A stretch of DNA of 64,000 bases. Origin: CAWFPR01 sp963817635. GTDB lineage: Bacteria > Acidobacteriota > Vicinamibacteria > Vicinamibacterales > 2-12-FULL-66-21. The DNA lies in assembly GCA_963817635.1 (NCBI GenBank), contig CAWFPR010000001.1, positions 1 to 64,000 on the forward strand, in the 5' to 3' direction. Made by a program: the position numbers and the translations under genes. A model generated the notes under the pieces. That model was given only the letters and a program-made list of their open reading frames with translations. It did no database searches and was not told the origin of the DNA. Positions 44,691-55,196 of the stretch are shown here, piece by piece; the stretch's first letter is position 1; each line of letters begins with the position of its first letter.

Positions 44691-46289
44691 ATGTTGAAAC
44701 GAGTACTTGGTCTTCTCGGCTGGCTGGGCGTGGCGCTCGTGTTCGCCGCCGTGGCGATGCGCTTCCTGAAGCCGGAGATGGTGCAGTGGTACAACGGGCT
44801 CGCGCTCGCCGGACTGGCGTGCACGCTGCTCTACATCCTGAGCCAGTGGCGCGAGGTCGGGCGGTCGTTCTCCGGGCGGCAGGCGCGCCTGGGCACGCTC
44901 GCGGCGGCGAGCGCGGTGCTGGTGCTCGGAATCCTCGTCGCGATCAACTACCTCGCCAATCGCCACAACAAACGGTGGGACTTCACCGCCGCCAGGCAGT
45001 TCTCGCTCTCGGATCAGACGAAAAAAGTGCTCGAGGGTCTCAAGCAGCCGGTCAGCTTCCGCGTGTTCGATCAGCCCGGGGATTTCCAGCGGTTCCGCGA
45101 TCGGCTCGACGAATACCAGTACGTGTCGAAGCAGGTCTCTGTCGAGTACATCGACATGGACCAGCAGCCGGCACGGGCGAACCAGTTCAGCGTGCAGGCG
45201 CCCGGCACGGTCGTGATCGAGTATGGCGGCCGCACCGAGCGCGTCACGTCCGACGGCGAACAGGAGCTGACCAACGGGCTCATCAAGGTCGTCCTGGGGA
45301 CCCAGCACAAGGTGTACTTCGTCCAGGGACACGGCGAGCACAGCACCGAGAGCACGGACCGGCGCGGCTACAGCACCATCGCACAGGCGCTCGGCTCGGA
45401 CAACTTCGCCGTCGCCAGCCTCGTGCTGGCCCAGCAGAAGGCCGTGCCGGACGACGCGTCCGTGCTCATCGTCGCCGGTCCGAAGACGGACTTCTTCCCC
45501 GCCGAGATCGACATGCTGAAGGCGTATCTCGCGAAGGGCGGAAAGATCCTCTTCATGCTCGATCCGCCCGATCGCGCCGACTCGCCTGAAATCACCAACG
45601 TCGCGGCCCTCCTGAAAGACTGGGACATCGAGATCGGCACCAACGTGGTCGTGGACATCAGCGGCATGGGTCAACTCCTCGGCACCGACGCCTCCGTGCC
45701 GGTCGTCGTGAAGTACGAGCCGCACCCCATCACGGACCACTTCGAGCTCATCACCGCCTACCCGCTCGCGCGTTCCGTCTCGGCCATCCCGTCCGGCGTC
45801 GACGGCCACACCGCCCAGGACCTCATGAAGACGAGCGCCAGCAGCTGGGCGGAAACCGACATCAAGGAGCTCACGACGTCCGGCCGCGTCGCGCGGAACC
45901 TCGACAAGGGCGACAAGCCTGGGCCGATCTCCCTGGCCGCCGCCGTGTCGGCGCCCGCAACGGACGCGCCGGCGGCGCAGCCGGCGAATGACAGCGAGGC
46001 CGCGAAGGACGACGCGCCGAAGCCGGAGACGCGCATCGCGGTGTTCGGCGATTCGGATTTCGTGACGAACGGATATCTAGGAATTCCCGGCAACCGGGAC
46101 CTGTTCCTGAACACCGTGAACTGGCTCGCCCAGCAGGAGAACCTCATCTCGATCCGCCCGCGCGACCCCGAGGACCGCCGCATCACGCTGACCGCCGACC
46201 AGGAACGGCGGATCATGTGGCTGACAATCTTCATCATCCCCGGGCTGATTCTGGTTGCCGGTGTGCAGACCTGGTGGCGGAGGCGGTAG
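44691..46289 (+). CDS. GldG-like ABC auxiliary protein
   Basis: 532 residues. Two N-terminal TM helices (LGWLGVALVFAAVAMRF; LAAASAVLVLGILVAINYLA) anchor a periplasmic ABC-transporter-auxiliary domain: RWDFTAARQFSLSDQTKKVLEGLKQPVSFRVF, YIDMDQQPARANQF, VYFVQGHGEHSTES. A low-complexity Ala/Pro/Glu stretch (~residue 420-445) comes before a C-terminal TM helix (IMWLTIFIIPGLILVAGVQTWW). In Bacteroidota GldG serves gliding; in non-gliding phyla the same gene set has no assigned substrate. Confidence 0.88.
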   Translation: MLKRVLGLLGWLGVALVFAAVAMRFLKPEMVQWYNGLALAGLACTLLYILSQWREVGRSFSGRQARLGTLAAASAVLVLGILVAINYLANRHNKRWDFTAARQFSLSDQTKKVLEGLKQPVSFRVFDQPGDFQRFRDRLDEYQYVSKQVSVEYIDMDQQPARANQFSVQAPGTVVIEYGGRTERVTSDGEQELTNGLIKVVLGTQHKVYFVQGHGEHSTESTDRRGYSTIAQALGSDNFAVASLVLAQQKAVPDDASVLIVAGPKTDFFPAEIDMLKAYLAKGGKILFMLDPPDRADSPEITNVAALLKDWDIEIGTNVVVDISGMGQLLGTDASVPVVVKYEPHPITDHFELITAYPLARSVSAIPSGVDGHTAQDLMKTSASSWAETDIKELTTSGRVARNLDKGDKPGPISLAAAVSAPATDAPAAQPANDSEAAKDDAPKPETRIAVFGDSDFVTNGYLGIPGNRDLFLNTVNWLAQQENLISIRPRDPEDRRITLTADQERRIMWLTIFIIPGLILVAGVQTWWRRR

Positions 46290-47625
46290 ATGCGCGGGAT
46301 GAAGTCGTTCGCGCTGCTCGTGGCCGTCGCCCTCGGGCTCGGCGCGTACCTGTATTTCGTCGAGTCGAAGAAGGCGCCCGGTGACGAGGGCCCGAAGAAG
46401 GACAAGGTCTTCAGCGTCGAATCCGACGCCATCGACCAGATAGCCATCAAGTCCGAAAACGGCGATCGGACGACGGTCGAAAAGAAGGGCTCGGACTGGC
46501 ACATCGTGCAGCCGGCCGCGGCCGAACCGGACGCGGCCGCCGTGTCCGGCATCGCTTCCAACCTGTCGTCCGTTGAAATCCAGCGCGTCATCGACGAGAA
46601 CCCGTCCGACCTGAAGCAGTACCGGACTCGCCGATCCCCGCGTGCAGGTGAGCTTCAAGGCGAACGGCACCGAACACACCCTGGAGCTCGGGTCGAAGAC
46701 CCCGGCCGGCACCGACCTGTACGCGAAGCTCGGCGATCAGAAGAAAGTGTTCCTCGTCTCGTCGTTTCTCGACTCGACGTTCAACCGCACGACCTTCGAC
46801 CTGCGCGACAAGACGGTGCTGAAGGTGGATGCGACGAAGGTGGACGCGGTGGAGATCGTCACGGGCAGCCAGACGCTGAAGTTCGCGAAGAAGGACGGAG
46901 AGTGGGAGATCGAGCAGCCGATCGCGGCGCGCGCGGACTTCGGCGCCGTCGAAGGCCTCGTGGACAAGATCAACTCCGCGCAGATGAAGTCCATCGCGGC
47001 GCCCGAACCGACGGATCTGAAACCCTACGGACTCGACAAGCCGGCCGCGTCCGTGCGCATCGGCACCGGCTCGTCGCAGGCCGCGCTCGCCATCGGCTCG
47101 TCGTCGGGCGAGGGCGCCGTCTATGCGAAGGACCTGTCACGCCCGGCTGTCTTCACCCTCGACGCCTCGCTGCTGGACGATGCAAAGAAGGGGGCCGACG
47201 ACTACCGGCAGAAGGACCTGTTCGACTCCCGCGCCTTCACCGCCAAACGCATCGACATCACGAGGAACGGCCAGACCGTCGCCTTCGAGAAGACGACCGT
47301 GAAGGGCAAGGACGGCAACGACGAGCAGAAGTGGAAGCAGGTCCTGCCCGCGGCGCGTGAAGTGGACGGCGACAAGGTCGAGTCGCTCGTTTCGATCGTC
47401 ACCGGCGCGCGCGCGATGGGGTTCGTGACCGGCAGCACCAAGACCAATCTCGACAAGCCGGAGATGACGATCGCGATCAAGTACGGCGACGGGAAGGACG
47501 AACGCGTCACCTTCGCGCGCAGCGGCGCCGACGGGTTCGCCGAGCGCTCCGGCAGCCCCGGTGCTGCCACCGTTGAAACCGCCACCCTCGACTCCATCCT
47601 CAAGGCCCTCGATGACATCAAGTAG
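46290..47625 (+). CDS. DUF4340 domain protein (one +1 frameshift)
   Basis: About 444 residues, starting MRGMKSFALLVAVALGLGAYLYFVESKK (TM anchor), then repeated beta-rich DUF4340 units such as SENGDRTTVEKKGSDWHIVQPAAAEPD and LKFAKKDGEWEIEQPIAARADFGAV. An extra C after CAGTAC at 46623 breaks the frame between DLKQY and GLADPRVQVSF; both sides are well conserved, so the indel is likely an assembly error. It directly follows the GldG-like gene without a gap. Expected to sit in the periplasm as part of the same complex. Confidence 0.88.
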
Positions 47626-47655
47626 GCGCCCGGGCGTGCGCAGGGTCGCTGGCAC

Positions 47656-49183
47656 GTGCTGACCCGCGCGGCCCGCTGCCTCGTCTCGATCGCGCTGGTC
47701 GTCAGCGCGGCGTGCGGCGCCGGGCACACCGGCCCCGCGCTTCCAGGGACGCCGGCGCCGCGCAGCGCTTCGGCGCACGCCTCGCCGGCGGTCGTCGAGC
47801 TGCGGCAGGATCTCGACCGCGTGTTCAACGCGCCGATCATGTATCGGGGGGTGTGGGGCGTGGACGTCCGCTCGCTCGACACGGGCGAGTCGCTCTACCG
47901 TCTGAATGCCGACAAGTTGATGATGCCCGCGTCGAACATGAAGATCGTGACGCTGGCCGCCACGGCTGAGACCCTCGGCTGGTCCTACCGCTACACGACG
48001 ACGCTCGAAACAACGGCGCCCATCGTCAACGGCGTGCTCGAAGGCGACCTCATCGTCCGCGGCACCGGCGATCCGAGCATCAACGCGCGGGACGGGCGGG
48101 CCACGGCCGTCCTCGACGAGTGGGCCGCGGCGCTCCATGCCGCCGGCATCACCGCGATCAACGGCCGCATCGTCGGCGACGACCAGGCGTTCGACGACGA
48201 CGGGATTGGCGCCGGGTGGGCGTGGGATTATCTCCAGTACCGGCTACGCCGCTCCCGTCGGTGCGCTGGAGTTCAACGAGGACAACGCGACGCTGACGGT
48301 CCAGGCCGGTCCGATTGTCGGGAGCCAGGCGGCCGTGACGCTGAGTCCGGGCGCCGGGTTCGTCGTCATCAATCGCGCCACGACCGGCGAAGCCGGGTCC
48401 CCAAACACGATCGACTATCGTCGCCGGCTCGACCAGCCGGTGCTCGACGTGTCCGGCTCGCTCCCGCTCGGGACCACGCCCGACGTCAGCGCCGTCGCGG
48501 TCGTCAATCCGACAGTATTCTTCGCGCAATCGCTCAAGGACGGGCTCGCCGCGCGCGCCATCGCGGTCAGTGGTGCGGCGGCCGATTTCGACGACATCGC
48601 ACCAGAAACGCCGGCAACCGAGCGGCGTGTGCTCGTGACAACGAAGTCGCCGCCGCTCTCCGAGATCGCCACCGTGCTCATGAAGGTCAGCCAGAACCTG
48701 TACGCCGAAACGCTGGTCAAGACGCTCGGCGCCTCGCGCGGGGGCCTCGGCACCTGGGCAGGCGGTCTCGCCATTTCGCGCGCGACGCTCAAGGCGTGGG
48801 GTGTTCCAGACGATGGGTACGTGCTGTACGACGGCTCGGGACTGTCGCGCTACAACTACGTCACGGCCGCGACGCTGACGACCGTGCTCGAGCACCTCTA
48901 CAAGGACCCGCGGCACCGGGAGCCGTTCGCAGCGACGCTGCCGATCGCTGGGAAGGACGGCACGGTGTCGTCGCGGCTGAAGGGGACGCGTGCCGAGGGG
49001 AACGCGCTCGCCAAGACGGGGTCGATTGCGAACGTGCGGTCGCTGTCGGGCTACCTCAGGACGCGCGACGGCGAGATGCTCGTGTTCTCGATTCTGTGCA
49101 ACGACTTCGTGATCCCGTCCTCGACCGTCAACTACATCGCCGACCTCGGGGTGGAGATCCTGGCCAACTTCACGCGGAAGTAG
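47656..49183 (+). CDS. dacB: D-alanyl-D-alanine carboxypeptidase/endopeptidase, PBP4 type (one +1 frameshift)
   Basis: About 508 residues. Peptidase S13 (low-molecular-weight PBP4): a signal sequence with VSAAC, then catalytic SxxK as SNMK in MMPASNMKIVTLAATAE (about 96-99), the SxN-type SQN in KVSQNLYAETLVK, and KTGS in ALAKTGSIANVRSLSGYL. An extra C after CAGTAC at 48241 splits DYLQY from GYAAPVGALEFNED. It trims peptidoglycan in the periplasm. GTG 47656; it follows the DUF4340 gene by 30 nt and may be co-transcribed. Confidence 0.92.
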
Positions 49184-49217
49184 CGAACGCGGCTCGGCAG
49201 GAACGCGCTGTGTCCGG

Positions 49218-50231
49218 TCACGCGAGCGGGAGCTTTCGAGGCGCCGGCGCACGAAACGGTCTCGCGCGACCGTGAACTGCGAGCGTCACACTCCGCGTGC
49301 CTGCGGCCGCTCGTATCAGCGCAGCCGTGATCGACGCCGGCAGCGTCCCGCTGACCCGGAGCTGCACCACGGCGTCGGGCGGCGCTGATGCGATCGCTCC
49401 AGCGAGTCGCGCGGGTGCATCGATGCCACCCTGCCCATCGAAGTGGAGGGTGCGGGCAACCATCGGCCGTGTGGGAAGCGGCCGAAACTCGAACGACGTC
49501 AGCCCGGATCGCGCCAGCTCCAGAACGACGAATCCCTTCACCTCGGGCGCTTCGGCGAACGACGTCCGTTCGACGGAACCTGCGTAGACAACCGGACCCG
49601 TGCCCGGCGGCCGCAGGACCTGGTGCCGGTGGATGTGCCCGCTGAGCGTGACGGCCACCTCCCGTGGGAGGTCCGCCGTCCGGATCACGTCAGGGCCGTC
49701 GCGGAACATGAAGTCCCCCGGGCCGCAGGTCGCCCCCTCGATGCAGTGGTGGATGCAGAGCACGCGGACGTCGGCGCCTGTGACGTCGCGCGATGCCTCC
49801 GCATAGAGCTGGGGAAACCGCCGCCGCACCTCACATGAGTAGGGGAATCCGACGAACGCCGTGCGGATTCCGTGGGCCTCGAGCACGATGCTCCTGGGCC
49901 GATCGAACACGTGCAGCCGCTCGTCGAGCGCGAGCAGCGGGTACGGCATGCGGCCGCGCTCGTGGTTTCCCGGGACGAGGATGACGGGCACGCCGGCGGC
50001 CGCCAGACGCTTCAGCGGCGCGAGGGCCATTTCAGCGAGCCCGGCCGGCACCCGGCTCCGGTACAGCAGGTCGCCGCCGTGAACGACCACGTCGATCTCG
50101 CGGGTCCGCGCAGTCTCGAGCGCCAGCTCGAAGTTCCGGAAGAAATCCTCCCCCCTTCGCCGCCGTACCACGCGCGGGCGAGCCGGCAAATCGAATCCCA
50201 GATGCGTGTCCGACACGAACAGCACGCGCAC
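49218..50231 (-). CDS. SbcD-like metallophosphoesterase
   Basis: 337 residues from GTG 50231. Calcineurin-like motifs in order: VLFVSDTHLGFD (D-x-H), VVHGGDLLYRS (GD), PVILVPGNHERG (GNHE), VLCIHHCIEG and LSGHIHRHQVL (GHxH). The C-terminal ~90 residues, after SVERTSFAEAPEVKGFVVLEL, resemble the capping region of SbcD/Mre11 nucleases. No sbcC is adjacent. It starts 1 nt after the DnaQ/GIY-YIG nuclease gene, suggesting a shared DNA-processing role. Confidence 0.85.
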   Translation of the reverse strand: MRVLFVSDTHLGFDLPARPRVVRRRRGEDFFRNFELALETARTREIDVVVHGGDLLYRSRVPAGLAEMALAPLKRLAAAGVPVILVPGNHERGRMPYPLLALDERLHVFDRPRSIVLEAHGIRTAFVGFPYSCEVRRRFPQLYAEASRDVTGADVRVLCIHHCIEGATCGPGDFMFRDGPDVIRTADLPREVAVTLSGHIHRHQVLRPPGTGPVVYAGSVERTSFAEAPEVKGFVVLELARSGLTSFEFRPLPTRPMVARTLHFDGQGGIDAPARLAGAIASAPPDAVVQLRVSGTLPASITAALIRAAAGTRSVTLAVHGRARPFRAPAPRKLPLA

Positions 50232-50232
50232 G

Positions 50233-51864
50233 TTACACCCAGCCAAGGGCGGCCGCGAGGCTCTCGCCCGCCTGCGCGGGCTCCGTCCCGAGCCGCAGCG
50301 ACATCGCAGCATGCGCCGCGGCCAGACGTTTCATCTCGGTCGTCAGGATCCGAAGCCGATCGAGAATCGCGACGGTAAAGGCCGCGTGCCTGGCATCCCT
50401 CGGACGCCTGCCGCCGGGCGGGACAGGAGGCTCCGCCCCGGCCGCACAGTCCGCACCGACCACAATCTCTCCGCGTTCGATGACGAGCAGGCGGGCGGTT
50501 GTGGAGCCTGGCTCGGTCCATACGAAGGCCGCGTCTACCAGCCGCGTGAGCCAGATGGCTCGCCGTCGCGCGAGCGCCGCGCGGAGCACCAGTCGCTCCA
50601 GCCCTGCTCTGACCGTCTCGGGCGTCCACGCCTCCGCCCTCGTCTCATCGTCCGCCGTCTGGCGGTCCCGCTGGCCCTCGCGCCAGAGACGCGTGCCCAG
50701 CCGGAGCAGCCGGACGTGCGCGTCAGGCTCCACGGCCGCCATCTCAGGATGCGCGCCGCACAGGTCGGCGTATCCGGCATCGAACACGTCAGCGTCTGGC
50801 CCCCAGCGCCCGCGCGCGAGCGCGGCCCGATTGGCGCGAGCCATCGCCGCGAACTGATCGAGCAGCTCGGCCGACGGAAACGGTCCAAGGCAGCACCGGG
50901 CGGAAGGGTGCGGATTGCGCGCGCTCAGGTCGCGCGCCGCGAACCACACGGCGCGATCGCCGGCCGTGAGCGCAACGTTGTACGGTGGACGATGCCGCTT
51001 GATTTCGTCGGACTCGACGAGCGCCGCCTCGAGCGCGCTCGGCGCGATGTCGAACGCGATGCCGCGCGCCTGCGACAGCATTTCTAGCATCCGCTCGTGC
51101 ACGCCGTGCTGCTTGCGGAAGTAGCTGTTGACGCGGTGGTGGAGCGACGCCGCCTTGCCGACGTACAGGACGTCTCCGCTCGTCCGCAGCATGCGATACA
51201 CCCCGGGCGCGTCAGGCAGCGCGAGCCGGAGAGCGCGCGGCATCGGCCAGACGCGCCGTGCGGGCCTCCTGGTGGAACGAGGTGCGGCGAGCCAGTCGCG
51301 CAGCGAGCCCCACGTCGAGACGCCCTGCGACGCGAGCACGCCCGTCAGCTCTCCCCACACGAACGCCGTGGCTTCGACATGGTCCGCGCTGCGCCGGAGC
51401 GAGCCGACGGCGCGGCCGAAGTATCCGGCGAGCGCACGCAGGCTGCGGCGCGGCAAATCCGGCAGCAGACGCCGCGCGATCTCGTGCGTGCAGACGATGT
51501 CGAGAGGAGGAGGGCCGCCCGCCAGGCGGTGGAGAAACGGCCTTTCGAACCTGGCGTAGTGAATCAGCGTCGGAGCGGGCTGAAGTGACAGCCGGGCCGC
51601 CTCGTCGGTCAGCTCGCGCCAGGCGAGAGCGGCAGGCACGCCATCGCCCGCCAGGCGATCGGAGATGCCCGTGATGCGCGCCACGGCTGGCGGCACGCGC
51701 TCGCCGTCGGGCAGCGCGATCAGGCGTGCGTGAGCGTGAGCGACGTTTCCCAATCCGGAGGCCCAGCCGATCTCCAGGAGACAGCCTCGAGGCGCGGCGG
51801 CGGTGGCCTGGCAGTCAACAACCATGACCGGGAGATCGACAAGGGGCGTTTGGCGGCTGCACAT
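50233..51864 (-). CDS. DnaQ-like exonuclease fused to a GIY-YIG (UvrC-like) nuclease domain
   Basis: About 543 residues. N-terminal DEDD exonuclease: MVVDCQATAAAPRGCLLEIGW (DxE replaced by D-x-Q, so the first acidic pair is altered), PTLIHYARFERPFLHRL and RSADHVEATAFVWG (C-terminal H/D). The central GIY-YIG domain is PGVYRMLRTSGDVLYVGKAASLHHRVNSYFR with the downstream Glu in ALEAALVESDEIKRHRPPYN. The last ~270 residues are helical and basic, without a UvrBC or HhH motif I can see. Related fusions occur in several phyla. ATG 51864; other starts are possible. Confidence 0.82.
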   Translation of the reverse strand: MCSRQTPLVDLPVMVVDCQATAAAPRGCLLEIGWASGLGNVAHAHARLIALPDGERVPPAVARITGISDRLAGDGVPAALAWRELTDEAARLSLQPAPTLIHYARFERPFLHRLAGGPPPLDIVCTHEIARRLLPDLPRRSLRALAGYFGRAVGSLRRSADHVEATAFVWGELTGVLASQGVSTWGSLRDWLAAPRSTRRPARRVWPMPRALRLALPDAPGVYRMLRTSGDVLYVGKAASLHHRVNSYFRKQHGVHERMLEMLSQARGIAFDIAPSALEAALVESDEIKRHRPPYNVALTAGDRAVWFAARDLSARNPHPSARCCLGPFPSAELLDQFAAMARANRAALARGRWGPDADVFDAGYADLCGAHPEMAAVEPDAHVRLLRLGTRLWREGQRDRQTADDETRAEAWTPETVRAGLERLVLRAALARRRAIWLTRLVDAAFVWTEPGSTTARLLVIERGEIVVGADCAAGAEPPVPPGGRRPRDARHAAFTVAILDRLRILTTEMKRLAAAHAAMSLRLGTEPAQAGESLAAALGWV

Positions 51865-52078
51865 GACGGCCCGTAGAGCGCGAGCGTACCACATTCGCCA
51901 TATCTTCGCCCATGGCGCAAGATTCGCAGAATTTGGCGAGAATACGGGCGTTGGCGTCGTGGGCCGGCTCCGCTCCTCTCGTTGGATCCGACCGCGGCCT
52001 GCAAGGAAACGGCGCCCGGCGTGGACGTTTCGCCAGACCGACGGCTGCGATTGGACGCGTCCTTCCGCGAGCCATGGA

Positions 52079-52091
52079 ACTCCTGAGGAGT
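52079..52091 (+). promoter_or_regulatory. Shine-Dalgarno inside a small palindrome
   Basis: ACTCC-TGA-GGAGT can form a 5-bp hairpin that contains the ribosome-binding AGGAG of the following gene (ATG 52096). It may dampen translation; unlike other intergenic sites here it has a perfect repeat. Confidence 0.3.
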
Positions 52092-52095
52092 CAGC

Positions 52096-52956
52096 ATGAA
52101 TCGAATTCTCGTCATCGGTGGCACCGGTCACATCGGCCGCGCCGTTGTCACGCAATTGACTGCTGCCGGCGCTGATGTTCGCGCCATGGTTCGTGACCCG
52201 GACATGGCGGAGTTGCCGCCGGAGACTGAGGTCTTGCGTGGAGATCTGACTCTTCCCGACACGCTGGATGAGTCCCTGCACGGTATCGAGGCTGTATTCC
52301 TCGTCTGGACCGCCCCGCCCGCCGCGGCTGGCCCCGCCGTCGAACGCATCGCGAAGCACGCGCGGCGCATCGTCTATCTGTCAGCTCCGCTGAAGACGCC
52401 GCACCCCTTGTTCCAGGCCTCACTTCCGAATCCGGGTTCGACCCTCCACGAAGAAATCGAGCGGCTCATCCAGCGGTCCGGAGTCGAGTGGACTTTTCTT
52501 CGGCCCGGGATGCTCGCGTCCAACGCGTTGAACTGGTGGGCGCCGCAGATCCGAAGCGGCGGCGTGGTGCGATGGCCCTGTCTTGCCGCCCCGACAGCTC
52601 CGATCGACGAGCGCGACGTTGCGTCCGTCGCGGCGCGCGCGTTACTGGAGAACGGCCACGCCGGCGCGGAATACGTGCTGACGGGGCCTCAGTCGCTGAC
52701 CCAGTTCGAGCAGGTGTCTACGATCGGCCGCGCGATCGGCCGCTCATTGAGGATCGATGAGATGTCGCCCGACGAAGCCCGGAGCGAGTGGGCGGCAACC
52801 TGGCCTGCGCCCGTGGTGAACATGTTGTTGACGTCCTGGAGCGCGGCTATGGGCCAGCCTGCATACGTGACCAATAGTGTTGCGGAGGTCACCGCGAATC
52901 CGGCGCGGACGTTCTTCGACTGGGCCAGCGATCACGCGCAGGCTTTTGGCCGCTGA
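52096..52956 (+). CDS. NmrA-like NAD(P)-binding oxidoreductase/epimerase
   Basis: 286 residues of atypical short-chain dehydrogenase. It starts MNRILVIGGTGHIGRAVVTQL (Rossmann GGTGxxG); VRAMVRDPDMAELP, VLRGDLTLPDTLDESLHGIEAVFLVW and WTFLRPGMLASNAL follow. There is no YxxxK catalytic pair, as in NmrA/HSCARG-type redox sensors and quinone-reductase-like proteins. AGGAG lies 5 nt upstream of the ATG. It is isolated between the nuclease gene (divergent) and a decayed permease. Confidence 0.88.
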   Translation: MNRILVIGGTGHIGRAVVTQLTAAGADVRAMVRDPDMAELPPETEVLRGDLTLPDTLDESLHGIEAVFLVWTAPPAAAGPAVERIAKHARRIVYLSAPLKTPHPLFQASLPNPGSTLHEEIERLIQRSGVEWTFLRPGMLASNALNWWAPQIRSGGVVRWPCLAAPTAPIDERDVASVAARALLENGHAGAEYVLTGPQSLTQFEQVSTIGRAIGRSLRIDEMSPDEARSEWAATWPAPVVNMLLTSWSAAMGQPAYVTNSVAEVTANPARTFFDWASDHAQAFGR

Positions 52957-53150
52957 TCGACACTGCTGTCCCCGAACGGCGACGCCCGCGCGCACCGGTC
53001 TTCGCCGCGCGACCCGGCGCGCGGCAGAGCGGCTCCGCGCTGCGGCCGAGAACGACCGGACCGCGGCGGAAGGTCCGCATGCCGCTCCGTTAAGCGTTGG
53101 CGGGCCGAACTCGGAACCAGCAATCCTCCGACGTGCCTGCCGGCCAGGGT

Positions 53151-54787
53151 TCATTCCGACCGCAGCGCCATGACTGGTTCGACGCGCCCTGCTCGCCGTG
53201 CGGGAAGCCACGCCGCAAGGAGCGCGACGACTGCAAGAACTGCCGTGACGGCCGCGTACAGTCCAGCATGAAATCGCCCGACGTCGAACAACAGGCCCCG
53301 GCGCTGCAGCAGATACGTCAGGTTGTAAGTGGCGAGCAGGCCCGCAGCAAGGCCGACAACCAGCGGGAACACCATTTCGCGGACGAAGAGCGTCACCACC
53401 TCGTGAGGTGTGGCGCCGATTGCGATGCGGATCCCGATTTCGCGCGTCCGGCGGGCCACTAGACTAGTGCGTCGTTTCGAATCCGAAGTCAACGTGGTGC
53501 TGTCGATAGAGGCTCGTCAGCGTCAGTGCGCTGCCCACCAGGAGCGCGAGCGTTGCCGCGATCTGCAGAGCAATGAGCACGTGAAAAGCGGTCCGCCTCC
53601 CCGATCCTGCCACGGCCCTCCCGGGTCCAGGTGCCGGCGCCGAGTGGCGGATGGTCAACCACGGGGGAACGATTCCGAAAATGCACACACTGCCGCCGGC
53701 GGTCGCCACCGCGAAAGCGAGCACCCGCCAACCGAGCGTCGCCTCGTCAAGTCTAGGGACGTCGAGCGTCCCGAGCGAGGGCAGCCACAGCACGATCACC
53801 TGAGCGAATGCCAGGCCGGCGACTGCGCCGGCGCTCGCGAGCATCACCGATTCAGCAACCAGTTGCCGCAATAATCGCCAGCGTGTCGCGCCAATCGCCG
53901 CGCGAATGGCTAATTCCTGCTGGCGAGTCGTTGCCTGTGCGAGAAGAAGGTTCGCCGCGTTCAGGCACGAGATAAGCAGCACCAGTGTCACCGCGCCAAG
54001 GAGCAGTGCCAGATTCGATCGGTAGAGCCCAGCCATCGACTCGATAAGCGGCTCGAGCACGACGTTCGACCCGCCCTCACGGTCGGCTGGAGGCGACACG
54101 TTGAGGACGGACGCCTGCGCGGCGGCCGCCACGCGATCGGAGTTCTTGAGCCGTGCGACACCAGCGAACGGCCCAGCGCCGATATGCGCGAGCTCGCTTG
54201 CCTTGAGAACGTAGGGGGCCCAGTAATCCGCGTCGTCGGGATATCGAAATGCCTCAGGCATCACGCCGACAACGGAATGAATGGCATTGCCCAGACGCAA
54301 TGCCCGGCCGACGACACCGGTGTCGCCGCCAAATCTGCGCTGCCAAATCCGATAGCTGAGTACCGAGCGGACTGTCTTTGGTGTCCGCGCCGCCATCCAA
54401 TGCGCGACCGACTGCCGCAGAAACTCCGAATACGGCAAAGAAATCATCGGACACGAGCGCTCCGCGGACGAACTCGGGATCTCCTCCAGCGAGTAGCGTT
54501 TGCTCCGTGCCGATTGTGACGGCCGCCCGCTCGACAGCGGGAAGGGACCGCACCTCCCTGAGTGTGCCTCCCGAGATGCCGTAGTCGCCTCCGGTCGAGT
54601 GCCTGACGCGAACCACGACAATGCGTTCAGGGTGATCGAAGGGTAATGGCTTGAGTAGAACAGCGTCGTAAATGGAGAACACGCCCGTGGTCGCACCGAT
54701 GCCGACGGCGAGCGTAATGACCGCTGTAAGCGTCACGCCGCGGCTGCGGCGAAGGAGCCGGATGGCATGGCGAGCGTCGTTCAGCAA
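53151..54787 (-). pseudogene. Decayed ADOP-type FtsX/MacB permease
   Basis: Starts LLNDARHAIRLLRRSRGVTLTAVITLAVGIGATTGVFSIYDAVLL like intact ADOPs. The frame shifts +1 near 54376 (GGADTK-TVRSVLSYRIWQRRF) and stops at 53464 after GSALTLTSLYRQHHVDFGFE. The second periplasmic domain, about 250 residues, is missing, and the sequence jumps to the last FtsX block (SLVARRTREIGIRIAIGATPHEVVTLF through LPARRAGRVEPVMALRSE) in a third frame. The internal deletion makes this a true pseudogene, unlike the single-base indels elsewhere. Confidence 0.8.
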
Positions 54788-55196
54788 TGGGACCTCGCAC
54801 GTCAGAGGCGAAGCACACCGTCGGTCAACCGATGCGCCGACGTCATGAATTAGAGCGCCGCCATGGCGAAAAAGTCGAGCGATTTCTTGTGACGACGGCT
54901 GTCAGGCAGCGGCAGATGCAAGCGGACTTGGGGAACGCTTCTATCGATCACCGTACGGATCGCCGCCAGCTGGAAACGCCTGCAATACCCTCCGCTGATC
55001 GGGATGGGTCACAGCCCTCACGCCGGCGACGGTCGAACGGGGCGCGAGAACTTTTCGAAGGGTCGATGATTTTGCGCTTGACAGTTTTTCAGACACGGCG
55101 TCGCGCGCGGGCGGACCAGCGCCGACGATCGGTTCAGAAGGCCCCACGCGCCTCCGTGCAACGCAAACCGGGACGAGACCCGCGCTCGTTGCGTGC
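54788..55196. other. Intergenic region, possible decayed HNH N-terminus
   Basis: About 400 bp between the decayed permease and the HNH fragment. No start or family match is visible. Complete relatives of the HNH protein have roughly 150 more N-terminal residues, and only the last few codons before 55197 fit that (LVA-CVRPQPP), so the N-terminal coding part appears lost or scrambled here. Confidence 0.4.
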
